DNA of 64,000 bases from Taiwanofungus camphoratus. Lineage: Eukaryota; Basidiomycota; Agaricomycetes; Polyporales; Taiwanofungaceae. The translations under genes were made by a program, and so were the position numbers. Under the pieces are notes generated by a model. That model ran no database searches. It worked only from the letters and a program-made list of their open reading frames with translations, and was not told the DNA's origin. Location of the stretch: contig CP021220.1 in NCBI GenBank assembly GCA_003999685.1, forward strand, positions 806,001-870,000, written 5' to 3'. Every line of letters begins with the position of its first letter. Positions within the stretch are counted from its first letter, which is position 1. This document shows positions 35,047 to 45,323 of this stretch, piece after piece.

Positions 35047-35411
35047 GCTCTATTGATAGGATAGTAAAAGTCAGGAGTTACGTCAGACAAAGAGCGATAG
35101 ACCTACGGATAAGTATGTAAAATACTTACCTGTGAATAATGTTGCCGCGAGTTGACTCGACTCGTTGCCTGGTACGAGCCAAGTCGAGTTGACCGAGCTG
35201 ATACACGCTTCTTGTCTCCCACGAGCACAAGACCACAGCAGCACATGACCGGAAAAGCACATGACCGAGCTTTGTACATGTTTAGTTTGCATGGACCTCT
35301 ACGGGGATTATTTAATTTTTGGCCATTTACCGCCAAATAAATGGTTACCCGGAGACTCTTGGCGATTCTGTAACAGTTCTCGCATCTGTACATCCACAAG
35401 TCGCCCTCCCA
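35047..35411. promoter_or_regulatory. Shared divergent promoter (thiolase / lipoyltransferase) with hairpin and short direct repeat
   Basis: 365 bp between opposing start codons. It holds an imperfect hairpin at 35151-35193 built on ACTCGACT/AGTCGAGT, and an 11-bp direct repeat GCACATGACCG at 35241-35251 and 35257-35267 (16-bp period). These are candidate binding sites. Their function is inference. Confidence 0.45.
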
Positions 35412-36221
35412 ATGGCGAGCTTACCACCAATATTCTATCATTATTTCACGCACCCCCTTCCCTACGCGAGGACTCTGGCTTTGCAGGAGCAACTCCATAA
35501 CCTCCAGCTCATCCATCGGCGGTCGTCCGGAAACCATAGAGACGTGCTCCTGTTACTGCAACACCGCCCGGTATACACCGCCGGTCGGCGACAACTTTCT
35601 GCTTCACCGGAGGTCGAAGCTGAGGCGAAGCGTCTCCGGGGAATAGGTGCTGACTTTGTGACCACACAGCGGGGAGGACAGACGACGTATCACGGGCCCG
35701 GACAAATTGTCGGATACCCACTCATCGACCTCGGAAGATGGTCACCACCACTCGGTATACGCTCCTATATTTGCAAAATGCAGAAGATGCTTGAGGCGCA
35801 TCTATTGGAGGCGCATGGCGTCAAACATGTCCCGAGCGAGCACACTGGCGTGTTCCTGGACGCGCATACGAAGGTGGCGAGCATCGGAGTGCAGGTCAGG
35901 CACAGGCTAACAACGCATGGGTTCGCCATGAACATCACACGGGAGCCTCTCGCATGGTTTGACAGAGTGATCGCATGTGGACTGGCGGACGTCAAAGCCG
36001 GCTGTGTCGCTGATGCTGCGACGGGAATAAACGGCGCAGCAAAGGTGGACATTGACGTCGATAGCGAGATTGATGGGCTAGTGAATAGATTTGGCAGATC
36101 ATATGAGCGTGACATGGTCAAGTTTGCTATGGATGCTGAGGACGATATGGTGGGGGCTATCCGGACAGTGGAAGAGGACGCGGAACAGGCAGGAGATTGG
36201 TTGAGGGCACCCGTGCAGTGA
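35412..36221 (+). CDS. LIP2: Lipoyl(octanoyl) transferase, LipB/Lip2 family
   Basis: Intronless gene of 269 residues, starting MASLPPIFYHYFTHPLPYAR. The enzyme moves octanoyl groups from acyl carrier protein to lipoyl domains (glycine cleavage H protein, pyruvate and 2-oxoglutarate dehydrogenases) in mitochondria. The signature RGGQTTYHGPGQIVGYPLID (about 35670-35730) is intact. The catalytic Lys lies in KVASIGVQVRHRLTTHGFAM and the catalytic Cys in FDRVIACGLADVKAG, the expected pair for this family. LLQHRPVYTAGRR is the usual early motif. No obvious presequence is visible, and the N-terminus is short, so an unseen upstream exon is possible. Stop TGA at 36219-36221. Confidence 0.92.
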   Translation: MASLPPIFYHYFTHPLPYARTLALQEQLHNLQLIHRRSSGNHRDVLLLLQHRPVYTAGRRQLSASPEVEAEAKRLRGIGADFVTTQRGGQTTYHGPGQIVGYPLIDLGRWSPPLGIRSYICKMQKMLEAHLLEAHGVKHVPSEHTGVFLDAHTKVASIGVQVRHRLTTHGFAMNITREPLAWFDRVIACGLADVKAGCVADAATGINGAAKVDIDVDSEIDGLVNRFGRSYERDMVKFAMDAEDDMVGAIRTVEEDAEQAGDWLRAPVQ

Positions 36222-36455
36222 TTGCCTTCGCCCCCCCTGTGGCAAATGTGCATGGAATCAGTACCGCATTTCCGGTTTCGTGTGTCTCTGCCTCACAAGA
36301 CGTTGAGTTGGCAACCTGCTGGCTTTTGCTGCTATGCTCAATCTGCCTGCCGGCTTTCGCGTAGGGTGTGGCCAATTAGCTGATGCGCTCACGATTCAAG
36401 AACAACATCTCTTTTACGACGACGTTCGAGACCTTTTTTTTGTATCTCGGTGTCG

Positions 36456-36747
36456 ATGCGATCAGATCTTTGGTGTTCCGGCATGGGTTCGGAGGTCGTA
36501 GCGCGTCTGCAGCAGATCAGTGAGATCATCTTCGAACGACGCGCATCTCTACTCTTGACGCAGCAACAGAATCCCATCCCTCATCTATCTCTGGAGTTGT
36601 CCTCATGGAAAGTACCTCCAAGGATATCTGTACGTTTCGAGTGAGTCCTTGGCAGTCGTCATTCTGTAGTTTGCTCAATGAAACAGGGGACTGCGAACGT
36701 TGCTCTCCAGCTTCAACGATTCAACCCCGATGTTTGATATTTACTAA
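36456..36747 (+). CDS. Possible small two-exon gene, unknown
   Basis: A frame MRSDLWCSGMGSEVVARLQQ runs to ISVRFE, where a GTGAGT donor (about 36640) can join across an acceptor ending AACAG (about 36687) to GLRTLLSSFNDSTPMFDIY and a TAA at 36745-36747. The splice keeps phase. Composition is protein-like but short, with no family motif. It may be a fragment of a larger lost gene. Confidence 0.28.
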
Positions 36748-37708
36748 CAGGGCGACATCGTCGAGAGGTCTATGAAGCGATCAATGATAGATATAACCAT
36801 ACGCGCGTATTTGATTGATTGTTTCTTCCAAAACTCGTCGGGGGACGCCAGTGTTCAGGCTGGACCCGTCTGTTGAGGTCACGTCTTGATCGGATCTTAG
36901 TCGCCTTACCAAATTTGGCATTTTTGAGTCTGGTGCACGCAGGCCTGATCTTAGACTTGGCTGGGGGATCTGCACCTCTCTCCGATTTGTCCTCCGTGGA
37001 GTCCTCTGTTATCGTCGCAGCTCTGACCCCGCACGTGTTGCATGGCTCTCAACTTTCCTACTGCTGCGTACTTATCATGGGTTCAATCTGCAGGCGCTGT
37101 CTTCTCTCTGTTTTCTGGTTAGGATCCTGTCTGGATTCACATCTGAGCCGTCACATGCAGTCAGCGCTCCACTACCTTGTGTAGCCGAGTTACTCTCCGA
37201 GGTCCTGCTCCGTCGATGAGGCTGTCATGTCCTTGATCGATCGTTACAACCTTGTAGCTTGTGAAAAAGCAGCCGTTGATTGACCTCCTGATAAACGCGT
37301 TCTCAAGAATGATATATGATCAGAAATGTCAGCAGTTGTAACCACATGGAGGAGGATTGGATGCGGATGACTCGGACTAAAACAGCACCGTGTCATCCGC
37401 CAATGGAAAGGAGCTTGACCGTATACGGACGGTCGGCGCAATGCGAGGGTTTCTGTTTCGGAGGTATGCAATCACACCAGTCATGGGCATCACTGTTAGA
37501 GACCTCGTTTCTTCTACTTCCGGTACTTTCGGCGCTGAATTGTCGCTAACGATGTTCTATCTCGGAACACCCGGCATAATGATATTTTTATACTTACTTG
37601 GGATCTCTAGTGGTCGTCGACACCATATGCACCTGGAGCATATGGTCGGACAGCAACATCTTGTGACGATGTCATTAGGCGAGCATGCGAGGAGGTCCAC
37701 TGTCGCGA

Positions 37709-37716
37709 TATAAAAG
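37709..37716 (+). promoter_or_regulatory. TATA box of the GH16 gene
   Basis: TATAAAAG lies 81 bp upstream of the GH16 ATG, a usual distance for inducible fungal secreted-enzyme genes. A CT-rich leader (CCTCCTGTTCCTGTTCCTC) follows it, common at fungal transcription starts. Confidence 0.6.
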
Positions 37717-37796
37717 AACAGCAGCTCAACACTCATTCTGCCAAGTCGGTTCCTCCTGTTCCTGTTCCTCATCCTCATCCTCCTTCAGTCACAAGT

Positions 37797-39273
37797 ATGT
37801 GGTCTTCACTCGCTTCCTTCATAGCCCTGTCGTCTTTGGCTCTTGATGTCCACGCTGCCACATACAATATGGACGCCAGTTATGTTGGCACGGACTTCCT
37901 CAACTCCTGGACACACGAGACCATATCCGATCCGACTGGTGGAAGAGTGTATGTGTGCTTACTTACTCTGACCTAGCCATTTGTCTCGTATCTGCCATTG
38001 AGGTTCGACGGTCGCATGCTGACAACGCTCTTGTTTTCAGGAATTATGTTGATCAGAGCACCGCAGTTGCCGACAATCTGACCTACGCATCGGGGGACAC
38101 GCTTGTCATGCGCTGCGACGATACCACCACTTTGTCTTCTAGCGGGGCGGGAAGAAATAGCGTTCGCTTAAAAAGCAACGCACAATACACTACTCATGTC
38201 GTCGTGTACGTTCGAGTTTGATACTCCGTGGACAGCACTCGCTCACGAAGGACTGTACAGCTTCGATATCAGGCACATGCCTCAGGGATGTGCTACTTGG
38301 CCAGCTGCTTGGGAAACTGATGATACTAACTGGCCAAGTGCCGGTGAAGTTGACATCGTAAGTACCCAGTATCGACTATCACGTGCAATACACGATACGA
38401 TTCCTATTCGCTCTCTTGCTGCGCTTCTCGTCTATAGTAAGTAGGGTAAACTACCTGTGTGAATGCACCACGTTGACATCAGTTCGTCTCTCAGGGTCGA
38501 AGGTGTCAATAGCCAGAGTCCCAACCTTGTCTCGCTGCATGTTGGCAGCTCGTGCTCGATGCCCTCTTCCCGCTCGGAACTCGGGTGAGTCACGTGATAT
38601 ATATCTCGATGGACAGGAGCTGAAGAGCATGAATGCAATGTAAAATGCAGAACCCCTCAATCCAACGATTGTGATGTCAATACTGACGGAAACTCTGGAT
38701 GTGGCGTCCAGGACCCGTCTTCCAACAGCTTCGGCCCTGACTTCAACAACGAGGGCGGAGGCTGGTATACCATGGAGCGGACGACAAGTTTCGTCAAAGT
38801 GTGGTTCTGGTCACGGAGCGACAGCACCGTCCCCTCTGATGTCTCGAGCGGTGCTGGCTCAGTAGACACTGATAACTGGGTGAGCTCCTTGTCTGTAAGC
38901 AATAAAGCAGATTACTGATGCTGTACTGTAGGGCACTCCGGCTGCATACTTCCCGAACACCGACTGCGACATCAACTCCGTATTCGGTCCCAACAATATT
39001 ATATTCGACTTGACTTTGTGTAAGTATCAAGTCGTAATTTACGCAGACCACTGTTGATTTTAATGGGTGTAGGTGGAGATTGGGCAGGCTCGTCTTCAGT
39101 CTACAGTGACGCTGGCTGTCCCGGCAGTTGCGTTGGTGAGTTTCCTTTGCATTGAGTTCGACGATGTCGTTATTGACCATCGTGTTCTGTTGATGATAGA
39201 CTACGTCAACAACAACCCCAGTGCATTCTCGGACGCATACTGGGACGTTGCAGGCGTTCGCGTGTACACGTAA
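37797..39273 (+). CDS. Glycoside hydrolase family 16 beta-glucanase (laminarinase-like), secreted
   Basis: Secreted endo-beta-1,3(4)-glucanase family of fungi, acting on cell-wall glucans. The signal peptide is MWSSLASFIALSSLALDVHA with a cut before ATYNM. Exon joins give DPTGGRVNYVDQS, NSVRLKSNAQYTTHVVV then FDIRHMPQGCATWPAAWETD, NWPSAGEVDI then VEGVNSQSPNLVSLHV, and later NDCDVNTDGNSGCGVQDP, SFVKVWFWSRSDSTVP, CGDWAGSSSVYSDAGCPG and DAYWDVAGVRVYT. The two catalytic Glu are in GEVDIVEG. Cys residues common in the family are present. The intron inside the catalytic motif has to be removed as a twin intron for the frame to hold (separate entry). All other joins are ordinary, the frame is open to the stop TAA at 39271-39273, and no other lesion is visible. 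About 310 residues. Confidence 0.9.
38358..38495 (+). other. Putative stwintron: intron nested in the acceptor site of another intron
   Basis: The outer donor GTAAGT is at 38358. An inner intron 38437-38494 (58 nt; donor GTAAGT, branch-like TTGAC, acceptor CTCTCAG) sits between the A (38436) and the G (38495) of the outer acceptor. After the inner intron is cut out, TATA joins G to make TATAG, and the outer intron (80 nt, pyrimidine-rich 3' part) can be removed. Exon DNA then reads GAC ATC then GTC GAA, giving GEVDI-VEGVN. One-step removal of 38358-38494 leaves an extra G, shifting the frame and reaching a stop six codons later. Using the AG at 38436-38437 directly gives an immediate TAA. This matches the described acceptor-splitting class of stwintrons. 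RNA proof is lacking. Confidence 0.72.
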
Positions 39274-40367
39274 ACCCCCGTTCAGATTATGCACTGAGCT
39301 TGTATCATCCACTTTTTCCCTGCTCTATTCCCCTTTTTATCTCCGGAGGGGCCCAGTCGCCCTTGTTTCATACTCCGTACTACTCAGCGATACAGTCGTC
39401 CAGTGTTGTATTTTAAAGCTTTCCGCGTGATCGTGTATCAATATACCCCGAGTTACGAGTCAAGTCCGAGGGCAATGAATTCCATGATCCGCAGAATCAT
39501 GACTGAGGTGTAATTGTACCATGAGGGAGCAGAAACTGTTTTCACTCACCCTTCTCAAGATTACATGCAATGAATGGGACCCGTCAGTTATCTTCAATGC
39601 TGTCTACAGATTACAAGACCATCGTCGGACCTCCTACTAGTACAATTGAGAACCTTTGTGAAACATTATCTGACAGATTCCACTCACTGATAATCATCTG
39701 GAAGCCATGGAGGTCCATCAGATATGATAACACAAAGCAGGCAGGTCAGGGAATGTTCGCAGATAGAGCATAACTTGACCTGAGTGAAACTAGTGCGATT
39801 GCATAACAGGTTGTCACAGAAGCGCCAACTTATCAGTAGAGACGTGTGAACTAGCTGGACTTGAAGGTCATATCTCGCCCAAAAACACGGTACCTGTAGA
39901 ACGGTCATATCCAACTCCACTGGGCGCCGTACCACAGGATGAAGAACATGACACACAAACGTACGTGATGAATCTGGGCCATGTGGCCTGCTGCATACTT
40001 AGCACTGGTGATACTGCTTGCACCAAAGTAGCTCAGTCAAACAATGTATGTCGGAGCAAATATTTTAACCAGACTACGACGGACACCACGTGATATAGCT
40101 GAAAATGAGAGTGCAGCAGTTCAAAAGCCCAAATAGGAAATAAATACAAAAGGTACACCAAGGTCGGCCTCAACGACGGCATCAGGAAAAATCAGGGTAG
40201 CTCCCGATGCCACGGCAACTACAATCAAATCTGTAGCACTATGTAGTGCTATAGATTGGGGATGTAGCACATCCAGCTACATAGTTACCTGCATTTTTCC
40301 TGATGGGAGGGTCACCAAGGACACATTATCGCACTTTGAGCCTCCAACACCCCTGATTGGCTAATAC
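39274..40367. other. Intergenic between GH16 and GH5-like genes, with a second foldback element
   Basis: About 1.1 kb between two convergent genes. No gene supported. Contains the element at 40180-40305. Confidence 0.5.
40180..40305. mobile_element. MITE-like foldback element (126 bp)
   Basis: The ends CATCAGGAAAAAT (40180-40192) and ATTTTTCCTGATG (40293-40305) are exact inverted repeats. Similarity continues inward with gaps (CAGGGT versus ACCTG). The centre has a further palindrome TAGCACTATGTAGTGCTA, so the whole unit can fold on itself. No coding capacity. A clear target-site duplication is not visible. Confidence 0.6.
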
Positions 40368-42067
40368 CTAGAGCAGGTACGCCGAGAAATCGAATGCTGC
40401 TTGAGCATTGAGCGCATCCTGAGCAGCCTGTTTCAACGTGTCCCAAGACGCGTCACCAATTCTGATTTCGTAGTCCGTGCTGTACTGTGATGCCCGTCAA
40501 ACTTAGCGAACCTGCTCGGATTGTACGAAAATTATACTTACGTGAGGATCCGCGTTGGGAAGCACCTGCCAGTAAAGCCAGGGCATGCCCGCTGCAGTAA
40601 TCTGCCCAGCCCACTGAGCGATGTTAGAGTTGCGCGTGCTTGAAGAGAGTACCGAGCCGGATGGGCAGTTATTGTTCGAAGTATCATAGTAACATGCACC
40701 CCTGCAATTTCAATGGCATGCGATGGTAAGCATATATGAACGGAATCAAATGAACGTTACAAACGCACCACTCTTCGAAGATCAGCTTCTTGCCAGCCGA
40801 CTGTGCCTGCTGAACGTAGTTCTTGATAGACGACGTCGAGAAGTCACCTGTCCCGTAGGCGTGAATAGAGATGACGTCCAATGCATCGCAGGTCAAGAAG
40901 TCCGGTTGAACAGATTCAGCCATCCAGGATTCACCACCCGTCACAACGAGAATCTGGTAGCAGTGGAAGGGTGCGAGGGGGGTATCGGTCAGTTTCTCCA
41001 TATAAGGTCACAGAGCGTATAATAGTCTCACTCCGCTGTTGTCTCCCAGTTGACCCTTGATGGTTGACGCCCGATCACATTGCCTGTGATCATGCAAAGA
41101 GTCACGGATAATGATAAAAAGTACGTTAGAAGATCTTATTTACCACTGCTGGTGATCCTGGATGTATTGTTGGCCCTAGAGATGATAGGTATCATGATCT
41201 TAAAACCCCAAGGAACAAACCGGTACACCACCTTGCCGATCATTGCCTCGTTTTCAGCCTCAAAAGCAAAAATGTAATCGCTCAATTCCTTCCATGGCTT
41301 ACCCAGCGTGGTGTGAACGTGGTTGACGACGTGCACCAAACGAGCATCAAATGCCTGCTGGGGGTAAGATTCCTCATAGAAGTAGCCTGTACAATATTCT
41401 TTGCCGTACACATCTCCAGCTTCGAGAGCATTGAAACTGTGCATAGAAATGAGGAGCTAACAGAATTGTGACGATACAATCATATCAGTCAGGTGATAAA
41501 ATCAAACATTTACGAAGTCAATCACCTTGACGCCATAGTCATGAGCTGCTACCATAAAGTCGTCAAGACGCTCCAGGACGGTGTCATCGTAGCAGGACTC
41601 GTCTCCGTTGCAGATCTGGTTTGGCTCGAGGTCAGGGAACGGGCTGATATTGGTTCCCTGAACAACAGAAAAGTATCAGAGCTTGAAGTGTCCATGGATG
41701 ACGTTGATCAATGTACACATTACTTTTTGAGACGAAGATTCGCCATCAAGCCAGACGCGCAGGACTTTCATTCCGGCGTCCGAGAGACCTCTGAAAGCAT
41801 GATACAAATCAGTCGTCCGTTTCTCCAGAAAGACCGTGGAAAATGTGACAAATATTCGCAGGGGCGACGTCTCCTGCCCCAACACTCCACTAATGTCAAG
41901 GCATAATTTTACTAAGAAACTCACTGAAGCAAAGTCATCCTGTCATCGTCATAAAGACCTGCAGCGTAGTACAAGTTGGATCCGGCGAATGAGTTCGCTG
42001 CGTAAGCAACTTGCAACCCAAGGGACAAGGCGCACAACAGTGTCGCGAACTTTTGAGACAGGAACAT
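40368..42067 (-). CDS. Secreted GH5-like (clan GH-A) glycoside hydrolase, intact copy
   Basis: The minus-strand gene starts MFLSQKFATLLCALSLGLQV with a signal peptide ending near VAYA-ANSFAGSN. Motifs in order: GLSDAGMKVLRVWLDGESSS (early strand of the barrel), ERLDDFMVAAHDYGVK then LLISMHSFNALEAGD, HVHTTLGKPWKELSDYIFAF, then EAENEAMIG. The last carries the Asn-Glu acid/base pair typical of clan GH-A. VTGGESWMAESVQ, DVISIHAYGTGDFS and KKLIFEEWG follow, the last holding the likely nucleophile Glu. Near the end come GMPWLYWQVLPNADPH, then FDFSAYLL and TAG (40368-40370). About ten exons, no internal stop. The assignment to GH5 rests on the Glu pair and barrel pattern; a related clan GH-A family is possible. 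Substrate (mannan or other beta-glycan) is not decided. A decayed copy lies at 54159-55754. Confidence 0.82.
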
Positions 42068-43673
42068 TTTGCACGTAAAGAAAACACACTAAGAAGAAAG
42101 TAGATGATGGGGAAAGCTTTCGTCAGTCGTCGCTTCTTTTACATGTGAATGTGAATGCGAGTCCATCCACATGAGCGACTGCCGACAACCATGTCTGCCG
42201 CGCATCATCTTGATGTGATGGCTCGAGATTATGTCATGAAAAAAGGCCAAGGAGAACAATTGCCTGGTGGTATAACCATTTGAGGAGCATAACACCGTAG
42301 GACAGAATCTGTCCACCCCGGCAAAGCAGCATGGACAGGAAGTGTCGAGTGCAGCCTAGGCGATGCGGGTGACGTACCATCAAGGGAAATATCACTTGCA
42401 TTATCACGCGACAGAAGAATCTATGTTTCGATATTCACGTTGATATGAGACCTATTGGCTACCAAGCTCAAAAAACTGCATAAACACAATGGTGACTTGG
42501 GGGGCGGATGATGGAATGAGTTCATTCACACTGAGTAGAAGCATATGTATAGAAATGCTACCTGCCAGGCCATGGTTCTCTAGTGGCTGTCTATGGAGGT
42601 CTCACTTCGTAATTCGGCGGGTGATGTCTTTGAATATGTTAGTACGTTGTCGTGTATCGTATCGGCTCAGTCGATAGATTCTGTCACCTGTGATCCCTTC
42701 ACGTGCCATCGATAGATCCAGATTGCACGAACGCTCAAATTGGCGTCAAACCGTGCGATCTCGTTCAGCGATGAGAGTAGTGCAAGTGCAGTGCCACCCA
42801 TCTCGAGTCCATACGAACCTTGATCGGATTTGACCCACAAGACCACAAGGTCGGGAGACTGAAATCCTGCCTGAGCCCGTATGAGACCGCCTTGCGATAA
42901 TACCACTACCTGCCTCAGTCATATTATCATGACCGGTCACCGGCGTCCTCGAGAACTCGGATCGAGACCGAATGGTGTTCCGTTGTCATCACGGATTTCT
43001 GCCTGTCATTCTTCCCGGTGATGGCATATGGGATTGTGCGATGCAAATCATCCTCGCCAACGGCTTTAGATTTCCGACCATCTCGTGCACATGTGCTGCG
43101 CAGTGGGAGGCTTCAATTCGTAGGTCAACATCTCGTGTAAGAGAAGGCGACGTTGTCATTGAAGAACACTTTACATGGTGAGCTCATGTGGCTCCAGAGG
43201 GTTATCCAGACGAGAAATTTACCGAAGAAAGATGCCCAACGAGCTTGTGGAAATGTATACGAAAGAGATGTTTTTGACAGTGATATTCTTGTTGATGCAA
43301 AAACAATCTAGAAAGGTTGAAGAATGGAGAGCTAAAAAAAAAATATTTTCCCTGAAAATGGTGGGGAGTTCAAGCGCGAGAGCTTGCGAGTGAGGAGATA
43401 ACTAAGTATGCGCAATGAACATGCAAACAGACATGGATTATTCAATTGTTGAGGCAGGAAGGCGACAACGGGTATTGCCGAATGATCGAGCACCACGTGC
43501 GCCAGATTTGGGAAACCCATTTAGCGCTCGTTGCATGTTCAGCTGTGAACTTGTTCTGGCCATAACCGCCTTTACACACAGGTAGCCTGGTTGGCTTACT
43601 CTCAGACAGGTCACTGTACGTCTGGTGAAGTTATCGAGACGCCCTTCTTGCCTACGCTGGACCGCAGGCCATC
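42068..43673. other. Intergenic, nothing recognised
   Basis: About 1.6 kb between the divergent GH5-like and ATP11 genes. Only short unrelated open frames, an A-run at 43334-43343, and no repeats longer than about 12 bp that I can see. Promoters for both neighbours must lie here. Confidence 0.5.
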
Positions 43674-44889
43674 ATGCTAGCCAGATCCCGATCCTTTCTG
43701 CTATCCGGTGCCGTCGGGCGACCTGTGCAGAAATGCGCTTTCCGCACATCCTTGAAATCACTACGTGAGCGCGAAGCCGAGACCGCTCGAAGTACGGACT
43801 ACGAGGCAAAGTACTCGGAGAAACTTCAAAAACGTGCGCAGGAGTAAGGTGTCTTATTTCCCATGCGTGTGCAGTGTGGATGAAATACTGATTTGATGTG
43901 TCGGTTCCGTGATTTCCTGTCCTTGATTTAGATATGGAAAGAGCGTAGCGGAGTTACGTATCGAAATCAAAGAGCGGGAGAAGGAGCGGCGGCGACAGCA
44001 ATTGATTCTTGAGTCTCAAAAGAACCAAGGATCAGATGCAACGGAACCTATGGGCGGAGATGCCCCATCATTATCACGCACATCTTCGAATACTCCAGGA
44101 CTTACTGCACGAAAAGACAGCTCACCAGTGAAGGTAGGTGTCATTCCCCGACCCTCCTGGCACAGTCCGTAATCCTGTTCGTGCCCTCAGCCTCTAAATA
44201 GCATTCTCAATCTCGACCGGTTGCTGAAGAGCCCTCACACGCCGGAGCAATTATCGGTACTATGGAGGGTCTATCACTCATCGCGTTCCGGAGGCACAGG
44301 CCGCGGCTTCTTGTCTGCGAGTGTGCCGCTTGACAAGTACAGAAAGATGATAGACGTGGCCATGCGGTACCCGAGCTTTGTGGTCCCCGTCCCAAAGCCT
44401 AACGCGCAGACCGACAACGCGGGGGACAAGCCTGCATACGAATTCTACTTCATGGAGTGGGGTTTCCACGGATCGCCCCCAGAATCATCGACGGGCACCG
44501 ATATCTTCTCCACAAATAAGCCCTCCTCCAACCCCCAGACCTCAACAATTTTATTCACTCCTCTCCAAGAATACAAGCTTCGGAACTCCTTTGCAACACC
44601 GTATCTTGTCCTCACACACTATACGGACCTCTCACAGTCACATGGTGTTGTGCTCCTTCGCGGGGAGATTACACCGTCGGCCACGAACACAGCTGCTGGG
44701 AGTGACGGCGGCGGCGACCACTTCCTGTTGAGTCAACAAGATGCGCAGCTTCTTGCGATAACCGTTCAAAGATTCTATCTATGGAGCGAAGGGGAAAATG
44801 AACGCACGGCGTTGTTGCAGGCGTTTCATGACAACCCCGAGGATTTCAAGTGGGAGGACCTGCTGAAGCATGCGGAATACTCATTGTAG
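43674..44889 (+). CDS. ATP11: ATP11, mitochondrial F1-ATPase assembly factor
   Basis: Chaperone that binds the beta subunit of F1 before the alpha3beta3 hexamer forms, in the mitochondrial matrix. It starts MLARSRSFLLSGAVGRPVQK, an Arg-rich presequence. Exon one holds REREAETARSTDYEAKYSEK. After an intron it reads YGKSVAELRIEIKEREKERR, then after a second intron PLNSILNLDRLLKSPHTPEQ and LSVLWRVYHSSRSGGTGRGF. The conserved core continues RYPSFVVPVPK, YEFYFMEWGFH, TILFTPLQEYKLRNSFATPY, VLTHYTDLSQSHGVVLLRGE and QQDAQLLAITVQRFYLW. It ends EDLLKHAEYSL and TAG at 44887-44889. About 350 residues in three exons, family-like in order and size. Confidence 0.93.
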
Positions 44890-45323
44890 AACCACGATGC
44901 TTATTTATGACGCTCGGTCTTAGACTCTATTTTCCTACACTGACAATTGAAAATTTCTACCTTCATTTCGATATCGCGACGAAGCACCGCTCCGCAAATA
45001 TTCAGTACTTCATACTTGTCCGCGTACGAGACTTCAGGATTTGTTCCTTTTCGTCACGGCGTCACGTCCACCCGTTTGTGACTCCACGTGGCTATCTTCA
45101 CTGAAAGATTTGGGACGATCGACTTGAAGAAACCAACGGTCGCAATCTTCCTGTGTACAGATCCTGGAGTCTCGTACGTTGGATATAACAAAGTCTTACC
45201 TGGTACACAAAACCTGGCCCTTGAATGTGAGAGAATCAGTTCAAACTTGCGGTCTGCCCTGCTTATCCTACTCAATTCTAGCTTGATCCACAAGGTCAGG
45301 TTTCTGTGATCTCAGAGCTGCGG
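44890..45323. other. Intergenic, nothing recognised
   Basis: About 430 bp between two genes on the same strand. It includes a TCCACGTGG palindrome (about 45083-45091), an E-box-like candidate for the downstream gene. No other structure seen. Confidence 0.4.

Larger units (their letters stand above)
36222..37796. other. Mostly non-coding region ahead of the GH16 gene
   Basis: About 1.6 kb. Apart from the weak candidate at 36456-36747 I see no gene. Its 3' end is the GH16 promoter. Confidence 0.45.

Noticed and set aside
42972-43181. 69-codon plus-strand frame with MVFRCHHGFLPVILPG
   Set aside because: Short, no motif, and no splice extension in either direction.
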